From NCBI GenBank assembly GCA_045805805.1, contig JBJMKO010000111.1, positions 1 through 64,000 of the forward strand: 64,000 nucleotides of DNA. Reading direction: 5' to 3'. The first letter of the stretch is position 1, and each line of letters starts with the position of its first letter. This DNA is from VRUE01 sp045805805. Lineage in GTDB: Bacteria > Actinomycetota > Thermoleophilia > Solirubrobacterales > 70-9. Of this stretch, positions 16,220 through 24,352 are shown one piece after another. Below the pieces are notes generated by a model. It was not told the DNA's origin. It ran no database searches and worked only from the letters and a program-made list of their open reading frames with translations. The translations under genes were made by a program, and so were the position numbers.

Positions 16220-18366
16220 GCCGGCTCCGCCTCTCGCGACGGCTCCAGCTCGACGCTCCAGGCCTCGGCCGAGTCGCTGCCGGTGACCGTGTGGGCGATC
16301 GCCGCCATCGGCGCCCGTGCCTTGAGCAGGATCTCGCCAAACTCCTCCTCGGGATCGGACTGCATGACGATCGCCCCGCCGGCCCCGATCGTGGTGCGCC
16401 CGGGGCGCAGGACGATCGTGCGGATCACGATGCTGAGGTCCATCGTGCCGTCGAGGCCGAAGTAGCCGATCGCGCCCGAGTAGACGCCGCGGGCCTCGGC
16501 CTCGATGTCGTCGATGAGCTCCATCGTGCGCAGCTTCGGCGCACCGGTCATCGAGCCGCCCGGGAAGCAGGCGCGGGTGCATTCGACCGCGCTGCGGTCG
16601 GCGGGCAACCGACCCTCGACCGTCGAGATCAGCTGGTGCACCGTCGCGTAGTCCTCGACGACCATCAGCTCCGGGACGGCGACGCTGCCGACCTCGCAGA
16701 CGATGCCGAGGTCGTTGCGCAGCAGGTCGACGATCATCAGATGCTCGGCATAGGTCTTTTCGTCATTGGTCAGCTCGGCTTTCAGCGCCGCGTCCTGCTC
16801 GGGATCGGGCGAGCGTTTCGTCGTCCCCTTGATCGGGCGCGCCTCGACCCGACGCTCGCGGTCGACCGAGAGGAAGCGCTCCGGCGAGGAGCTGACCACG
16901 GCGACCTCCCCCAGCTTCAGGTAGGCGGCGAACGGCGCCGGGTTGCCGCGGCGCAGGTTGCGGTAGAGGTCGAAGGGCTCGGGACTGGCCTCGGTGGAGA
17001 TCTGGTCGGTGAGGCAGACCTCGTAAGACTCGCCGGCGGCGAGTTCGGCCTGGCTGCGGGCGATGTCGGCGAGGTACTGCTCACGGCCGCGGCCGCACTG
17101 AAAGCTGACGTGGGAGCTGCTGGGCTCGCCGAAGGCCGGGTCGGTGGGCGCGGGGTCGGCCGGCGGGTCGGCGAGCACGCGGGCGACGGTCGCTTCGGCC
17201 TCATCGAGCCAGCGCTCCGCCTCCTCCTCGTCTCCTGCCGGGATCGCGATCAAGTGGGTGCGGTGGCGTACGTGGTCAACCGCGATCAGGCGGTTGGCCA
17301 GCATCAGCACGGCGTCGGGCACGTCGGAGCTGTGCACGTTGGTGGCGCCGACGTCGGCCTTGCACTCGTAGCCGAGGTAGCCGACGAAGCCGCCGAGCAG
17401 ATCGGGGACCGGGCCGCTCGGGGTCGGCAGCGAGCGCTGGGCCAGCTCGCGGTCGAGCACCTCGAAGATCGAGCCCCGCTCGGTCGCGGTCCCGCCGGCC
17501 CGGTGCACGTCAACCGCCCCGGCGTCGACGTCGTATTCGAGCACGCAGCGGTCAGGGCCGGCGCTGGTGCCAAGGTAGGAGCTCTGCGCCAGCCGCGTCG
17601 GCGCGTCGGCGCTGTCGAGCCAGAAGGCGTGCTCCTCGGTGGAGAAGAGCCGCTCGAAGAGGGTCTCGGTCGAGGGCTCGCCCGGGATCGTCCGCATAAG
17701 CAGCTCGGTGCCGGACATACCCGTCTTCGCCGCTCGCGCCCGGCGAGGCGTGTTCTGCGGTCGCTTCGTCGCCCGAACCGGTGTCTCTTTGCGCCGGCGC
17801 GCCAGGGCGTAGAAGTTCTCGACCAGCTTGGCGCCGTGCTCGGTGGCGATCGACTCGGGGTGGAACTGCACGCCCCAAAGCGGCCGGCGCCGGTGTTCGA
17901 TCCCCATCACGACGCCGTCGTCGGCCCAGGCGCAGACGTTGCCGTCGGGGCCCATGCCGGTGATCGCCAGCGAGTGGTAGCGGACCACCGGGAAGCCCTG
18001 GTCGATCCCCTCGAAGAGGCCGCTGCCTTCGTGGTAGATGCGGCTGAGCCGGCCGTGCATCGCCTCGGGCGCGCTGCGCACGTCGCCTTCCAGCACGTTG
18101 CCGAGACCCTGATGGCCGAGGCAGATGCCGAGCACCGGGATCTCGCTGTAGCGGATGATGTCGTCGCAAACGCAGAAGTCGTGCCAGCGCTGTGGCGTCC
18201 CGGGACCTGGCGAGAGGACGATCGCGTCGAAGTCCCAGCGTTCCAGGGCGCGCCAGGAGACGGCGTCGTTGTCGACCACGATCGGCTCCTCGCCGGAGAC
18301 CCCCGCCAGCAGGTGGAAGACGTTGTAGGTGTAGGAGTCGTGGTTGTCGACCAGCAGGGTCCTCAT
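16216..18366 (-). CDS. pabAB: fused aminodeoxychorismate synthase (PabA-PabB)
   Basis: A 716-residue fusion. Residues 1-195 are a glutamine amidotransferase with Cys82 in G-I-C-L-G-H-Q and the His169/Glu171 pair in F-H-P-E-S. Residues about 240-700 are the chorismate-binding domain. The P-I-K-G-T block carries the Lys that is diagnostic for aminodeoxychorismate synthases; anthranilate synthases have P-I-A-G-T. It therefore makes 4-amino-4-deoxychorismate. In Streptomyces such fusions serve folate-independent antibiotic pathways (chloramphenicol, pristinamycin). The mutase-like gene downstream and the lack of an aminodeoxychorismate lyase argue for p-aminophenylalanine rather than p-aminobenzoate. 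It overlaps both neighbours by 4 bases. Confidence 0.93.
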   Translation of the reverse strand: MRTLLVDNHDSYTYNVFHLLAGVSGEEPIVVDNDAVSWRALERWDFDAIVLSPGPGTPQRWHDFCVCDDIIRYSEIPVLGICLGHQGLGNVLEGDVRSAPEAMHGRLSRIYHEGSGLFEGIDQGFPVVRYHSLAITGMGPDGNVCAWADDGVVMGIEHRRRPLWGVQFHPESIATEHGAKLVENFYALARRRKETPVRATKRPQNTPRRARAAKTGMSGTELLMRTIPGEPSTETLFERLFSTEEHAFWLDSADAPTRLAQSSYLGTSAGPDRCVLEYDVDAGAVDVHRAGGTATERGSIFEVLDRELAQRSLPTPSGPVPDLLGGFVGYLGYECKADVGATNVHSSDVPDAVLMLANRLIAVDHVRHRTHLIAIPAGDEEEAERWLDEAEATVARVLADPPADPAPTDPAFGEPSSSHVSFQCGRGREQYLADIARSQAELAAGESYEVCLTDQISTEASPEPFDLYRNLRRGNPAPFAAYLKLGEVAVVSSSPERFLSVDRERRVEARPIKGTTKRSPDPEQDAALKAELTNDEKTYAEHLMIVDLLRNDLGIVCEVGSVAVPELMVVEDYATVHQLISTVEGRLPADRSAVECTRACFPGGSMTGAPKLRTMELIDDIEAEARGVYSGAIGYFGLDGTMDLSIVIRTIVLRPGRTTIGAGGAIVMQSDPEEEFGEILLKARAPMAAIAHTVTGSDSAEAWSVELEPSREAEPA

Positions 18367-20036
18367 CGGGTCGCACCCAGCCCCAGCCCGCGTGCGCCCT
18401 GGGCCAGCGCCGCCTGGGTCGCCTCCTGCACGTGCGGCCGGCGATCGCTCTCCAGGTACCAGCGCGAGAGGTGGGCGACGTAGCGGGCGAGTGGGCTGAC
18501 GTCGAGCCGCTCGACCGCCTGTTCGAGGTGGCGTCGGTACATCTCCGACTGCACGACGGCGAAGCGGTAGTCGGGATCCTCGGCCGGCTCGGCGGCGGCC
18601 GAGGACAGGCCGGCGCCGTTGTGGGCACGGGCCCGCGCCAGGTCCCAGCCGAGGCTCTGTTCCTCGCGCAGCAGCTTCTCCGGCTCGAAGTCGAGCGGTT
18701 TGGTGTTGGTGTGCATGAGGAAGTAGCCGAGCGCCACCTGCGGCACGATCTGTTCGGCGGCCGGGTGCTTGCGGCGTACGTCCACCCGCCCCGGCTCACC
18801 GTCGATCGCGGTCTCGATCCATTCGGCCAGCTCGTCGATCAGCAGCGCGTTGCGCTTGCTCGAGGAGACCGACTCGCTCTGCTTGGAGACCATCCCGTGG
18901 AAGACGTCGTGCTTCGGGTGGTTGATGTCGGCGCCGGCGCCCTTGGCCATCATTTCGTCCATCAGTTGGCGCCTGCAGGTGACGTGGGCGACCCACTCCA
19001 GCCCGCAGACCTGGATCGAGGTGGTGCCTTCCAGCCCCGGCGCCGTCATCCAGTACGCCAGCGCCCGCATGTGCTGGGTGGGCAGGCCGTCGGCCCGCAG
19101 GAGCGGCATTTCCTCCAGCTCCTCGCGATCGGTGAGGTAGATCACCGCGCCGTCGGGCCGGCGCTGCAGCATCCCGTGCTCGAGGCCGAGGTTGGACAGC
19201 TCGGCCACCTCTGGCAGGAAGTCGGACTCGAAGAAGACGCGGTCGAAGGAGATCCCGAGCCGGGCCAGAGTCTTGCGCTGGCCGGTGATCACCCATGCGC
19301 GCGTCTTCGACCAGAGCTCGATCGCGGCCTGGTCGCCGTCGAGCACGCGCTGCAGGAGATCGTCGGCACTGTCGTGGTGGACGTCGACCTCGCGGGTCAG
19401 CGAGCTGGCAGGGTTGTCATCGCGGCCGGTCAACGACGGCCCGGACTTGACGTACTCGGCGTAGCAGGCGCCGACGAAGTGATCGCTCTTCTCGCCGTTG
19501 TCAAGCGAGGCCTGGGTATGGCGGCCGCTCTTGACCACGCCGGCCATCGCCTCGCCCATGCTGCGGCCGACGTCGCAGATGATGCTGCGGTGCTCGACCT
19601 TGCCACCGGCCTCGGTCAGCGCCGCGCCGAGGGCGTTGCCGAGCGCGAGGTTGCGCAGGTGGCCGATGTGCAGCGCCTTGGTCGAGTTGGCGTCCCAGAA
19701 GTTGAGCGCGAACTGCCGTCCCTCGGCGAGATCGGCGTGGGGGCGCTCGCCGGCTTCCCCAGAGGTGAGCGCCGCTCCGGTCTCCTCCATCCAGGAGTCC
19801 GCGAGGCGAACCCAAACCTGCTTGCCCTCGCGGTCGACCGACTCGATCCAGGGATCGCTCTCAATCCGTTCGAGTGCCCCGAGCGCCTCGGCATCGTCTT
19901 CCCAGCCGCGCACCCGCGGCACCAGCATCAGGTCGTAGCGCTCCTCCGGCTGGTAGGGCGCCCGCGCGGCCCAGAGCTGACGCCCGTCCGGATTGGAGCT
20001 GAGTTCGTCGAGCCGATCGAAGAGATTGTCCGCCAT
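18363..20036 (-). CDS. diverged arginyl-tRNA synthetase-like protein, arginine pocket lost
   Basis: A 557-residue class I synthetase with the full ArgRS layout: N-terminal additional domain (ending near residue 85), Rossmann catalytic core with H-I-G-H at 123-126, a degenerate KMSKS loop S-S-S-K-R (391-395), then an F-L-M-x-x-N-x-K-P-L-D-F block and a DALR-type anticodon domain. Against the usual ArgRS pattern D-G-T-x-T-Y-F-A-x-D, this protein reads D-G-L-P-T-Q-H-M-R-A. The Tyr and Asp that hold the arginine guanidinium are Gln321 and Ala325, and the GADHH block reads G-L-E-W-V. It should still activate an amino acid, but probably not arginine. Two alternative starts exist (ATG 20054, TTG 20060); none has a Shine-Dalgarno sequence. 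The odd tRNA lies 24 bases upstream. Confidence 0.82.
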   Translation of the reverse strand: MADNLFDRLDELSSNPDGRQLWAARAPYQPEERYDLMLVPRVRGWEDDAEALGALERIESDPWIESVDREGKQVWVRLADSWMEETGAALTSGEAGERPHADLAEGRQFALNFWDANSTKALHIGHLRNLALGNALGAALTEAGGKVEHRSIICDVGRSMGEAMAGVVKSGRHTQASLDNGEKSDHFVGACYAEYVKSGPSLTGRDDNPASSLTREVDVHHDSADDLLQRVLDGDQAAIELWSKTRAWVITGQRKTLARLGISFDRVFFESDFLPEVAELSNLGLEHGMLQRRPDGAVIYLTDREELEEMPLLRADGLPTQHMRALAYWMTAPGLEGTTSIQVCGLEWVAHVTCRRQLMDEMMAKGAGADINHPKHDVFHGMVSKQSESVSSSKRNALLIDELAEWIETAIDGEPGRVDVRRKHPAAEQIVPQVALGYFLMHTNTKPLDFEPEKLLREEQSLGWDLARARAHNGAGLSSAAAEPAEDPDYRFAVVQSEMYRRHLEQAVERLDVSPLARYVAHLSRWYLESDRRPHVQEATQAALAQGARGLGLGATR

Positions 20037-20060
20037 AGCTGGTGTCGGTTCCATGGGCAA

Positions 20061-20133
20061 TGCACCAGCCGGGGCTCGAACCCGGATCTCCGGCTTTTAA
20101 GGCCGGCCCTTTGACCGATTAAGGCACTGGTGC
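20061..20133 (-). tRNA. class I tRNA with anticodon TAA (UUA codon), non-canonical
   Basis: A 73-base cloverleaf with perfect acceptor (GCACCAG/CTGGTGC), anticodon (CCGGC/GCCGG) and T (CCGGG/CCCGG) stems. The D loop is AATCGGTCA, with the D stem CCTT/AAGG (C10-G25 instead of the usual G10-C25). The anticodon loop is CTTAAAA, so the anticodon is TAA, which reads the leucine codon UUA. The variable loop is only 4 bases (AGAT), while normal tRNA-Leu has a long variable arm. The discriminator is A and no CCA is encoded. It is directly upstream of the synthetase-like gene on the same strand. Confidence 0.88.
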
Positions 20134-20267
20134 GCTATGGGTGGGCTCCTCCCTTGAAGCCCCGCGAGGTCCCTCTCCCAGGGTCCCCAATCTCTCTGAT
20201 CGCTCCGGAATTCTTGGGCATCCTAGCAACTCCGCGCGTACCAGAGAAGAACACCGGAAAATGGGTT

Positions 20268-21062
20268 CTACCAAGCGGACGCTTCTTCGAGAAATGCCGC
20301 AAGCTCTGCGTTCAGCCGCTTCGGGCTGAGGCGCCACTCGAGGATTGAGCCGGCTTCGACCAGGCGGCTGTTGGGCAGCTCTTCGGCGAGCATGCCGGAA
20401 TCGCTGAAGGGGTGCACGGGATCGCGCGTGTGGCCGACGATCAGGGCCGGCTGCTCGATCCCGAGGCGCTCCTCCCGATGCGGCGCGGTCTCTCCAAGCA
20501 GGAGGCCCTCGAGCACCGCGCCGGAGGGCCCCGGCCTCTGACGGACCCAGTCCAGGCCGATGTCGAGGAAGTAGTTCGTGCGCGGGACGAGCGAGGTGAG
20601 GCGCGAGGCCAACTCGAACACCGGCCTGCCCAGCCGCAGACCGAACAGCACGGGCGTGAACGCGCCGGCGACCGCCGGCAGGGCGTTGTCGAGTACCGGC
20701 ATCTCGATGAAGAGGCCGCGGACCCGCCCTGGATCGCGCACCGCCAGCTCGAGGGCGACGTTGGCGCCCAGCGAGGTCCCACCGACCACCGCGGCGGGCT
20801 GCCCCAGGTGGTCCAACAATGCCGCCACCTGGCGGGCGAACAGCGGCATCGAGTAGAGGCGCAGATCCTCGGGCCGGTCCGAGCCCCCGTGGCCGAGCAG
20901 GTCGACGCAGACGACTCGGTTGCCGCGTCGCGCCAGCGCCGGCCCCAGCCGCTCGAACATGCGTCGGTTCATCAGCAGCCCGTGGACGAGCACCAGCAGA
21001 CGGTCCCCCTCCCCGTAGGAGTCGTACTCGATCCGGTGGCCCTCGTAGAGAAACTCGCCCAT
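20268..21062 (-). CDS. alpha/beta hydrolase
   Basis: A 264-residue alpha/beta hydrolase. The oxyanion region is V-H-G-L-L-M-N near residue 28, and the nucleophile elbow is G-G-T-S-L-G (Ser near 96). A G-H-G-G-S-D block follows strand 4. The C-terminal acid and histidine expected for the triad are less clear: the usual late G-H region reads A-G-S-I-L-E-W, so the catalytic His is uncertain. The gene is upstream of the tRNA/synthetase operon on the same strand with a 134-base gap, so it may or may not share transcription. Confidence 0.8.
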   Translation of the reverse strand: MGEFLYEGHRIEYDSYGEGDRLLVLVHGLLMNRRMFERLGPALARRGNRVVCVDLLGHGGSDRPEDLRLYSMPLFARQVAALLDHLGQPAAVVGGTSLGANVALELAVRDPGRVRGLFIEMPVLDNALPAVAGAFTPVLFGLRLGRPVFELASRLTSLVPRTNYFLDIGLDWVRQRPGPSGAVLEGLLLGETAPHREERLGIEQPALIVGHTRDPVHPFSDSGMLAEELPNSRLVEAGSILEWRLSPKRLNAELAAFLEEASAW

Positions 21063-21092
21063 CGAGTTGATCCTGACAGCCGGACCCAGATC

Positions 21093-21122
21093 GGCAAGGG
21101 CCGCCCGAAGGCGGCCCTTGCC
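21093..21122 (-). terminator. intrinsic hairpin terminator with CGAA loop
   Basis: A perfect 13-bp GC-rich stem (21093-21105 with 21110-21122) closed by a 4-base loop. On the minus strand the loop reads TTCG, a very stable tetraloop. It ends the orphan transcript region 21123-21325 downstream of the MMPL gene. Confidence 0.8.
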
Positions 21123-21283
21123 AGGTGCTTGGGAACGAGCGCGGGAACCGCGGCCGGGTGGGACAACGCCCGGTCTCCCTTTGCTCGCCGGTGCCCGGGT
21201 TGGATTCCGCCGGGCGGCCGAACAAGTGCGGCGCCTAGCGGCCCTGCACCTCCAGTGTCCCCTGAAGCATGTGACTCAAAATA

Positions 21284-21306
21284 GGACCACCTCCTTTCTC
21301 TGGTCC
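21284..21306 (-). promoter_or_regulatory. Shine-Dalgarno site in a hairpin loop, before a 14-codon ORF
   Basis: On the minus strand GGACCA and TGGTCC (6-bp stem) enclose a loop with AAAGGAGG, an excellent Shine-Dalgarno sequence. About 10 bases later a TTG starts a 14-codon frame (21235-21279, with an inner ATG at 21270), which ends at TAG. The layout resembles a regulated leader peptide or a small RNA ending at the hairpin 21093-21122. No longer gene is seen in 21063-21325. Confidence 0.45.
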
Positions 21307-21325
21307 GTTGATTGAAGCAAATCGG

Positions 21326-23434
21326 TCAGCGGGCCCGGCCCGGCCACCAGGCGCGCTCGCCGCAGAGGTGAGTGATCGCCGGGACCAGCAGGGCGCGGAC
21401 GACGAAGGTGTCGAGGAGGACGCCGAGCGCGACGGTGGCCCCGACCTGGACGAGCTGTTCGAGCGGCAGCAGGGTGAGGGTGGCAAAGGTGCCGGCGAGG
21501 ATCAGGCCGGCGCCGGTGACGACCCCGCCGGTGTCTTCGAGCGCCGCCAAGATGCCCTCGCGGGTCCCCCGCTGCGCCGCCAGCTCGCGCGCCCGGGTCA
21601 TCAGGAAGATGTTGTAGTCGACCCCCAGAGAAACCAGGAAGATGAAGGCGAGCAGGACCAGGTCGAAGGCGAGTCCGCTCGACCCGAACAGCTCCGTGAA
21701 GGCAAAGGTGACCAGGCCGAGGGTCGCCGCGAATGAGGCGACGACGGTGAGCATCAGGTAGCCGGGCGCCACGAGAGCGCGCAGGACGAGGACGAGGATC
21801 GCTCCGACGACGAGCAGGACCGCCGGCACGATCAGCTTCGTGTCGCGGGAGTTGGTCTGCTCGACGTCGTAGTTCTCGGCAGGGATCCCGCCGACGAGTG
21901 CGCTCGGCGCGACCTCGTGGAGCTTGTCGCGGACCCCCTCGACCAGATCGGCTGCCTCTCCCGAGTAGGGGTTGCCGCGCAGGACGATCGCCACCGCGGC
22001 CACGCTGGATGCAGCGGACGGCGGGATCGGCAGGGCGAGCTTGACCGAGTGCAGGTGCGCCAGCCCGCCCAGCGCCACCTCCACTTCGCCGAGGTCGACG
22101 ACCGCGGTAAGCGGCGAGCTGAGGCCCGGCGGGAAGTGTTCGTCGAGGACTTCGTTGCCGCGGCTGGATTCGGTCGAGCGCGTTTCCCCCTGGCCGAAGC
22201 CGATCGTCCCGTGCTCGACGAGGTTGCCGAGCGCGAGGACGAGCAGCCCGGCGAACACGGCGACGACGATCGTGCGCGGCCGGCGGCGGATCAGGCTGGT
22301 GACCCAGGCCCAGCGGCGCCGCCTCTCCCCCGGCTCCGCCGAACCGTGCGCCGGCCAGAAGGCGCGGCGGCCGAGCAGCGAGAGGACGGCCGGCAGCAGG
22401 GTCAGGGCGGCGGCGAGCATTACGGCGATGCCGATCGCGAGGACCGGGCCGAGCCAGTGGGTCGACCCCAGATCCGCGAGCAGCAGCACCAGCATCGCCG
22501 CGATCACCGTTGCGGCCGAGGCGGCAATCGGGCGCACGCTTGCGGAAAGTGCGGCCGGCAGCGCGGTGGCCGGCTCCCGGCCGCTGTCGAGCTCCTCGCG
22601 GTAACGGTGTATCAACAGCAGCGAGTAATCCGTGCCGGCGCCGAAGACGAGGACGAGGAGCAGCATCGTGCCCTCGGTGTTGACTGTGATCGTCCCGGCC
22701 TGGATCAGCAGGTAGGCGATGCCGATCGCGGTCAGGTATGCGGTGCAGACGGCGAGCAGCGGCAACAGCGCCAGGACCGGCGCTCGGTAGACGAACAGCA
22801 GCAGGAGAAGGACCAGACCCAAGGTCGCGAAGAGGAGGGTGCGACCGGCGTCGTCGGCGACCCGCTCCAGGTCGGCCGCCATGCCTCCGGGCCCGGTCAC
22901 GTAGGAGCTCAGGCCGGCACGGCGGTGCGCAGCGAGGTAGGCGCGGATCTTCGCCACTCCCTCGATCAGGGCGCCGCGATCGTCGGCGTCGATCCCCACG
23001 GCGACCAGCGCCGCCTTGCCGTCACGCGAGATCGGCCCGACGCCGCGAGCGATCCGGGCGACGTCGCCAAGCGGTTGCTTCGCCTCGCCCGAGAACGGGG
23101 CGAGGACCGGCGTCGCCCCCGCGAGGCCAAGCCGTTCGAGCCCGCTGCCGATCCGGCCGATCGCGTTCAGGTCAGCGCCGGTCAGGCCCCCGTTTTGCTC
23201 GAAGACGATCAGGACCGGTACGTCGGCGCCGCCCTTGAAGTCGCGCTGCAGCAGGTCCACGGCCCGCGTCGACTCCGCGTTGGCAGGCAGGAAGCTGCTC
23301 TGCCCGGCGGAAGTCACCTCGCCGATCTGCGTCCGTGCCAGCAACCCGGCAATGCCGAGGACGAGCCAGACACCAACCGTCACCCAACGTCCCCGCGAGC
23401 CGGTCACAGCCGCGGCAAGTCGGGCGACACGCAC
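21326..23434 (-). CDS. MMPL-family RND transporter
   Basis: A 702-residue membrane exporter of the MMPL/RND superfamily, driven by proton flow and often used for lipids or drugs. There are two repeats, each with one N-terminal membrane span, a large outer domain (residues about 40-190 and 400-530) and a group of five spans. The family block G-A-G-T-D-Y-S-L-L-L (near 265) and its repeat G-V-D-Y-N-I-F-L (near 615) carry the Asp/Tyr pair of the proton path. It is a single gene; its cargo cannot be inferred. Confidence 0.92.
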   Translation of the reverse strand: MRVARLAAAVTGSRGRWVTVGVWLVLGIAGLLARTQIGEVTSAGQSSFLPANAESTRAVDLLQRDFKGGADVPVLIVFEQNGGLTGADLNAIGRIGSGLERLGLAGATPVLAPFSGEAKQPLGDVARIARGVGPISRDGKAALVAVGIDADDRGALIEGVAKIRAYLAAHRRAGLSSYVTGPGGMAADLERVADDAGRTLLFATLGLVLLLLLFVYRAPVLALLPLLAVCTAYLTAIGIAYLLIQAGTITVNTEGTMLLLVLVFGAGTDYSLLLIHRYREELDSGREPATALPAALSASVRPIAASAATVIAAMLVLLLADLGSTHWLGPVLAIGIAVMLAAALTLLPAVLSLLGRRAFWPAHGSAEPGERRRRWAWVTSLIRRRPRTIVVAVFAGLLVLALGNLVEHGTIGFGQGETRSTESSRGNEVLDEHFPPGLSSPLTAVVDLGEVEVALGGLAHLHSVKLALPIPPSAASSVAAVAIVLRGNPYSGEAADLVEGVRDKLHEVAPSALVGGIPAENYDVEQTNSRDTKLIVPAVLLVVGAILVLVLRALVAPGYLMLTVVASFAATLGLVTFAFTELFGSSGLAFDLVLLAFIFLVSLGVDYNIFLMTRARELAAQRGTREGILAALEDTGGVVTGAGLILAGTFATLTLLPLEQLVQVGATVALGVLLDTFVVRALLVPAITHLCGERAWWPGRAR

Positions 23435-23523
23435 GACGAGGAGCCTAACTTCGCGGCAGGCGGCAGCCTACATCTTCTTCGGCAAGTTTCGCGGGGTCGG
23501 CGCCCCTGCTGGTCCAGGCGCCT

Positions 23524-23553
23524 GCGGCGGGCCACCGCTTCGGGGCCCGCCGC
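23524..23553 (-). terminator. hairpin downstream of MMPL exporter start / lipase end
   Basis: Two 10-base GC arms (23524-23533 and 23544-23553) form a perfect stem with a 10-base loop. It lies 15 bases past the lipase stop on the minus-strand map's upstream MMPL side and can end the lipase transcript. No T-tract follows. Confidence 0.55.
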
Positions 23554-23567
23554 CAGCCTTCCTTACG

Positions 23568-24236
23568 CTATTTGACGAATTCGCGAACTTGCGAATAGAC
23601 GGTTTCGTCCTGCATCAGGTTGAGGTGCGAGATGCAGCCGGTTTGCGTGTTCGTCGCTCCTGCCAGCGGAACGCTCGAGTCGGGGTTGATGATTTCGTCG
23701 CACGGCGACCACCAGGTGCCGTAGTTGACCGTGCCCGGCGTCTCGTCCCCCGCGTTCAGTTCGCCGAGGAATTTCGAGCCGGCCCGCATCTCCACGCAGG
23801 AGGCGCTGAAACAGAAGTTGGCGAAATCGGTGCCGTGGTTGGGACCACCGAGCGAAACCCAGTCGTCGACCTTGTTTTCGCCCCCGAGGAACTTGATGTA
23901 CCAGCGGGTGTTGAGACTGCCCATCGAGTGGGCGATGATGTCGACCTTCGAGGCTTTCGTCGAAGCGAGAAGTTTTTCGACTTCGGCTTTGACCACTTTT
24001 TCAGCCGTCGTGATGTTCGAGGTCGACGTGTTGTAGCTGTAGGCACTCAGCTGCGATTTGGCCCAGCCGTCTTTTTCGAATCGTTTGATCATCGTGTTCC
24101 AGTCCGAGGACGTGCGCGCGTAGCCGTGGACGAACAGAATCGGATCGACCGCGGACGCCGCGCTCGCCCAAAGCACACCCGCACCGAGGCAGATCGCAAC
24201 CGCGGACGCAAAGGTCCTGAGCCTTCTCTCCAGCAT
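23568..24236 (-). CDS. secreted class 2-type lipase
   Basis: A 222-residue extracellular lipase/esterase. The signal peptide (first ~31 residues) ends at A-S-A, followed by the mature start V-D-P-I-L-F-V-H-G-Y. The nucleophile elbow is A-H-S-M-G, and S-L-G-G-P-N-H-G-T is typical of triacylglycerol lipases in Bacillus/actinobacteria (LipA/EstA-like). A late S-H-L-N-L block supplies the catalytic His. Four cysteines could make disulfides. ATG 24236 is chosen because AAGGAGGA lies just before it; the frame extends 15 codons further upstream. Confidence 0.9.
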   Translation of the reverse strand: MLERRLRTFASAVAICLGAGVLWASAASAVDPILFVHGYARTSSDWNTMIKRFEKDGWAKSQLSAYSYNTSTSNITTAEKVVKAEVEKLLASTKASKVDIIAHSMGSLNTRWYIKFLGGENKVDDWVSLGGPNHGTDFANFCFSASCVEMRAGSKFLGELNAGDETPGTVNYGTWWSPCDEIINPDSSVPLAGATNTQTGCISHLNLMQDETVYSQVREFVK

Positions 24237-24352
24237 GTCTCCTCCTTGCTCTGGCTTGGCAAGTGCGCAAGCCCTGCGCACCCTTTAGTACAAGCTGGAC
24301 ATAGTAGTCAAAAAGGATTGAACAAAACGGCTGCCCGGCAACGCAGCCTCCG

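Noticed and set aside
16291..18483. 730-codon plus-strand frame over pabAB
   Set aside because: Shadow of a gene with complete catalytic motifs on the other strand.
20061..20133. Reading the tRNA on the plus strand, which would give anticodon TTA, a UAA stop suppressor
   Set aside because: The plus strand lacks the canonical D arm and T loop; all conserved bases (T8, G18-G19, GTTCGA) appear only on the minus strand.
20148..20177. T-box-like segment (GGGACC..CGCGGGG on the minus strand) upstream of the tRNA
   Set aside because: The match to the T-box core is imperfect and no stem I or specifier loop is visible in 134 bases.
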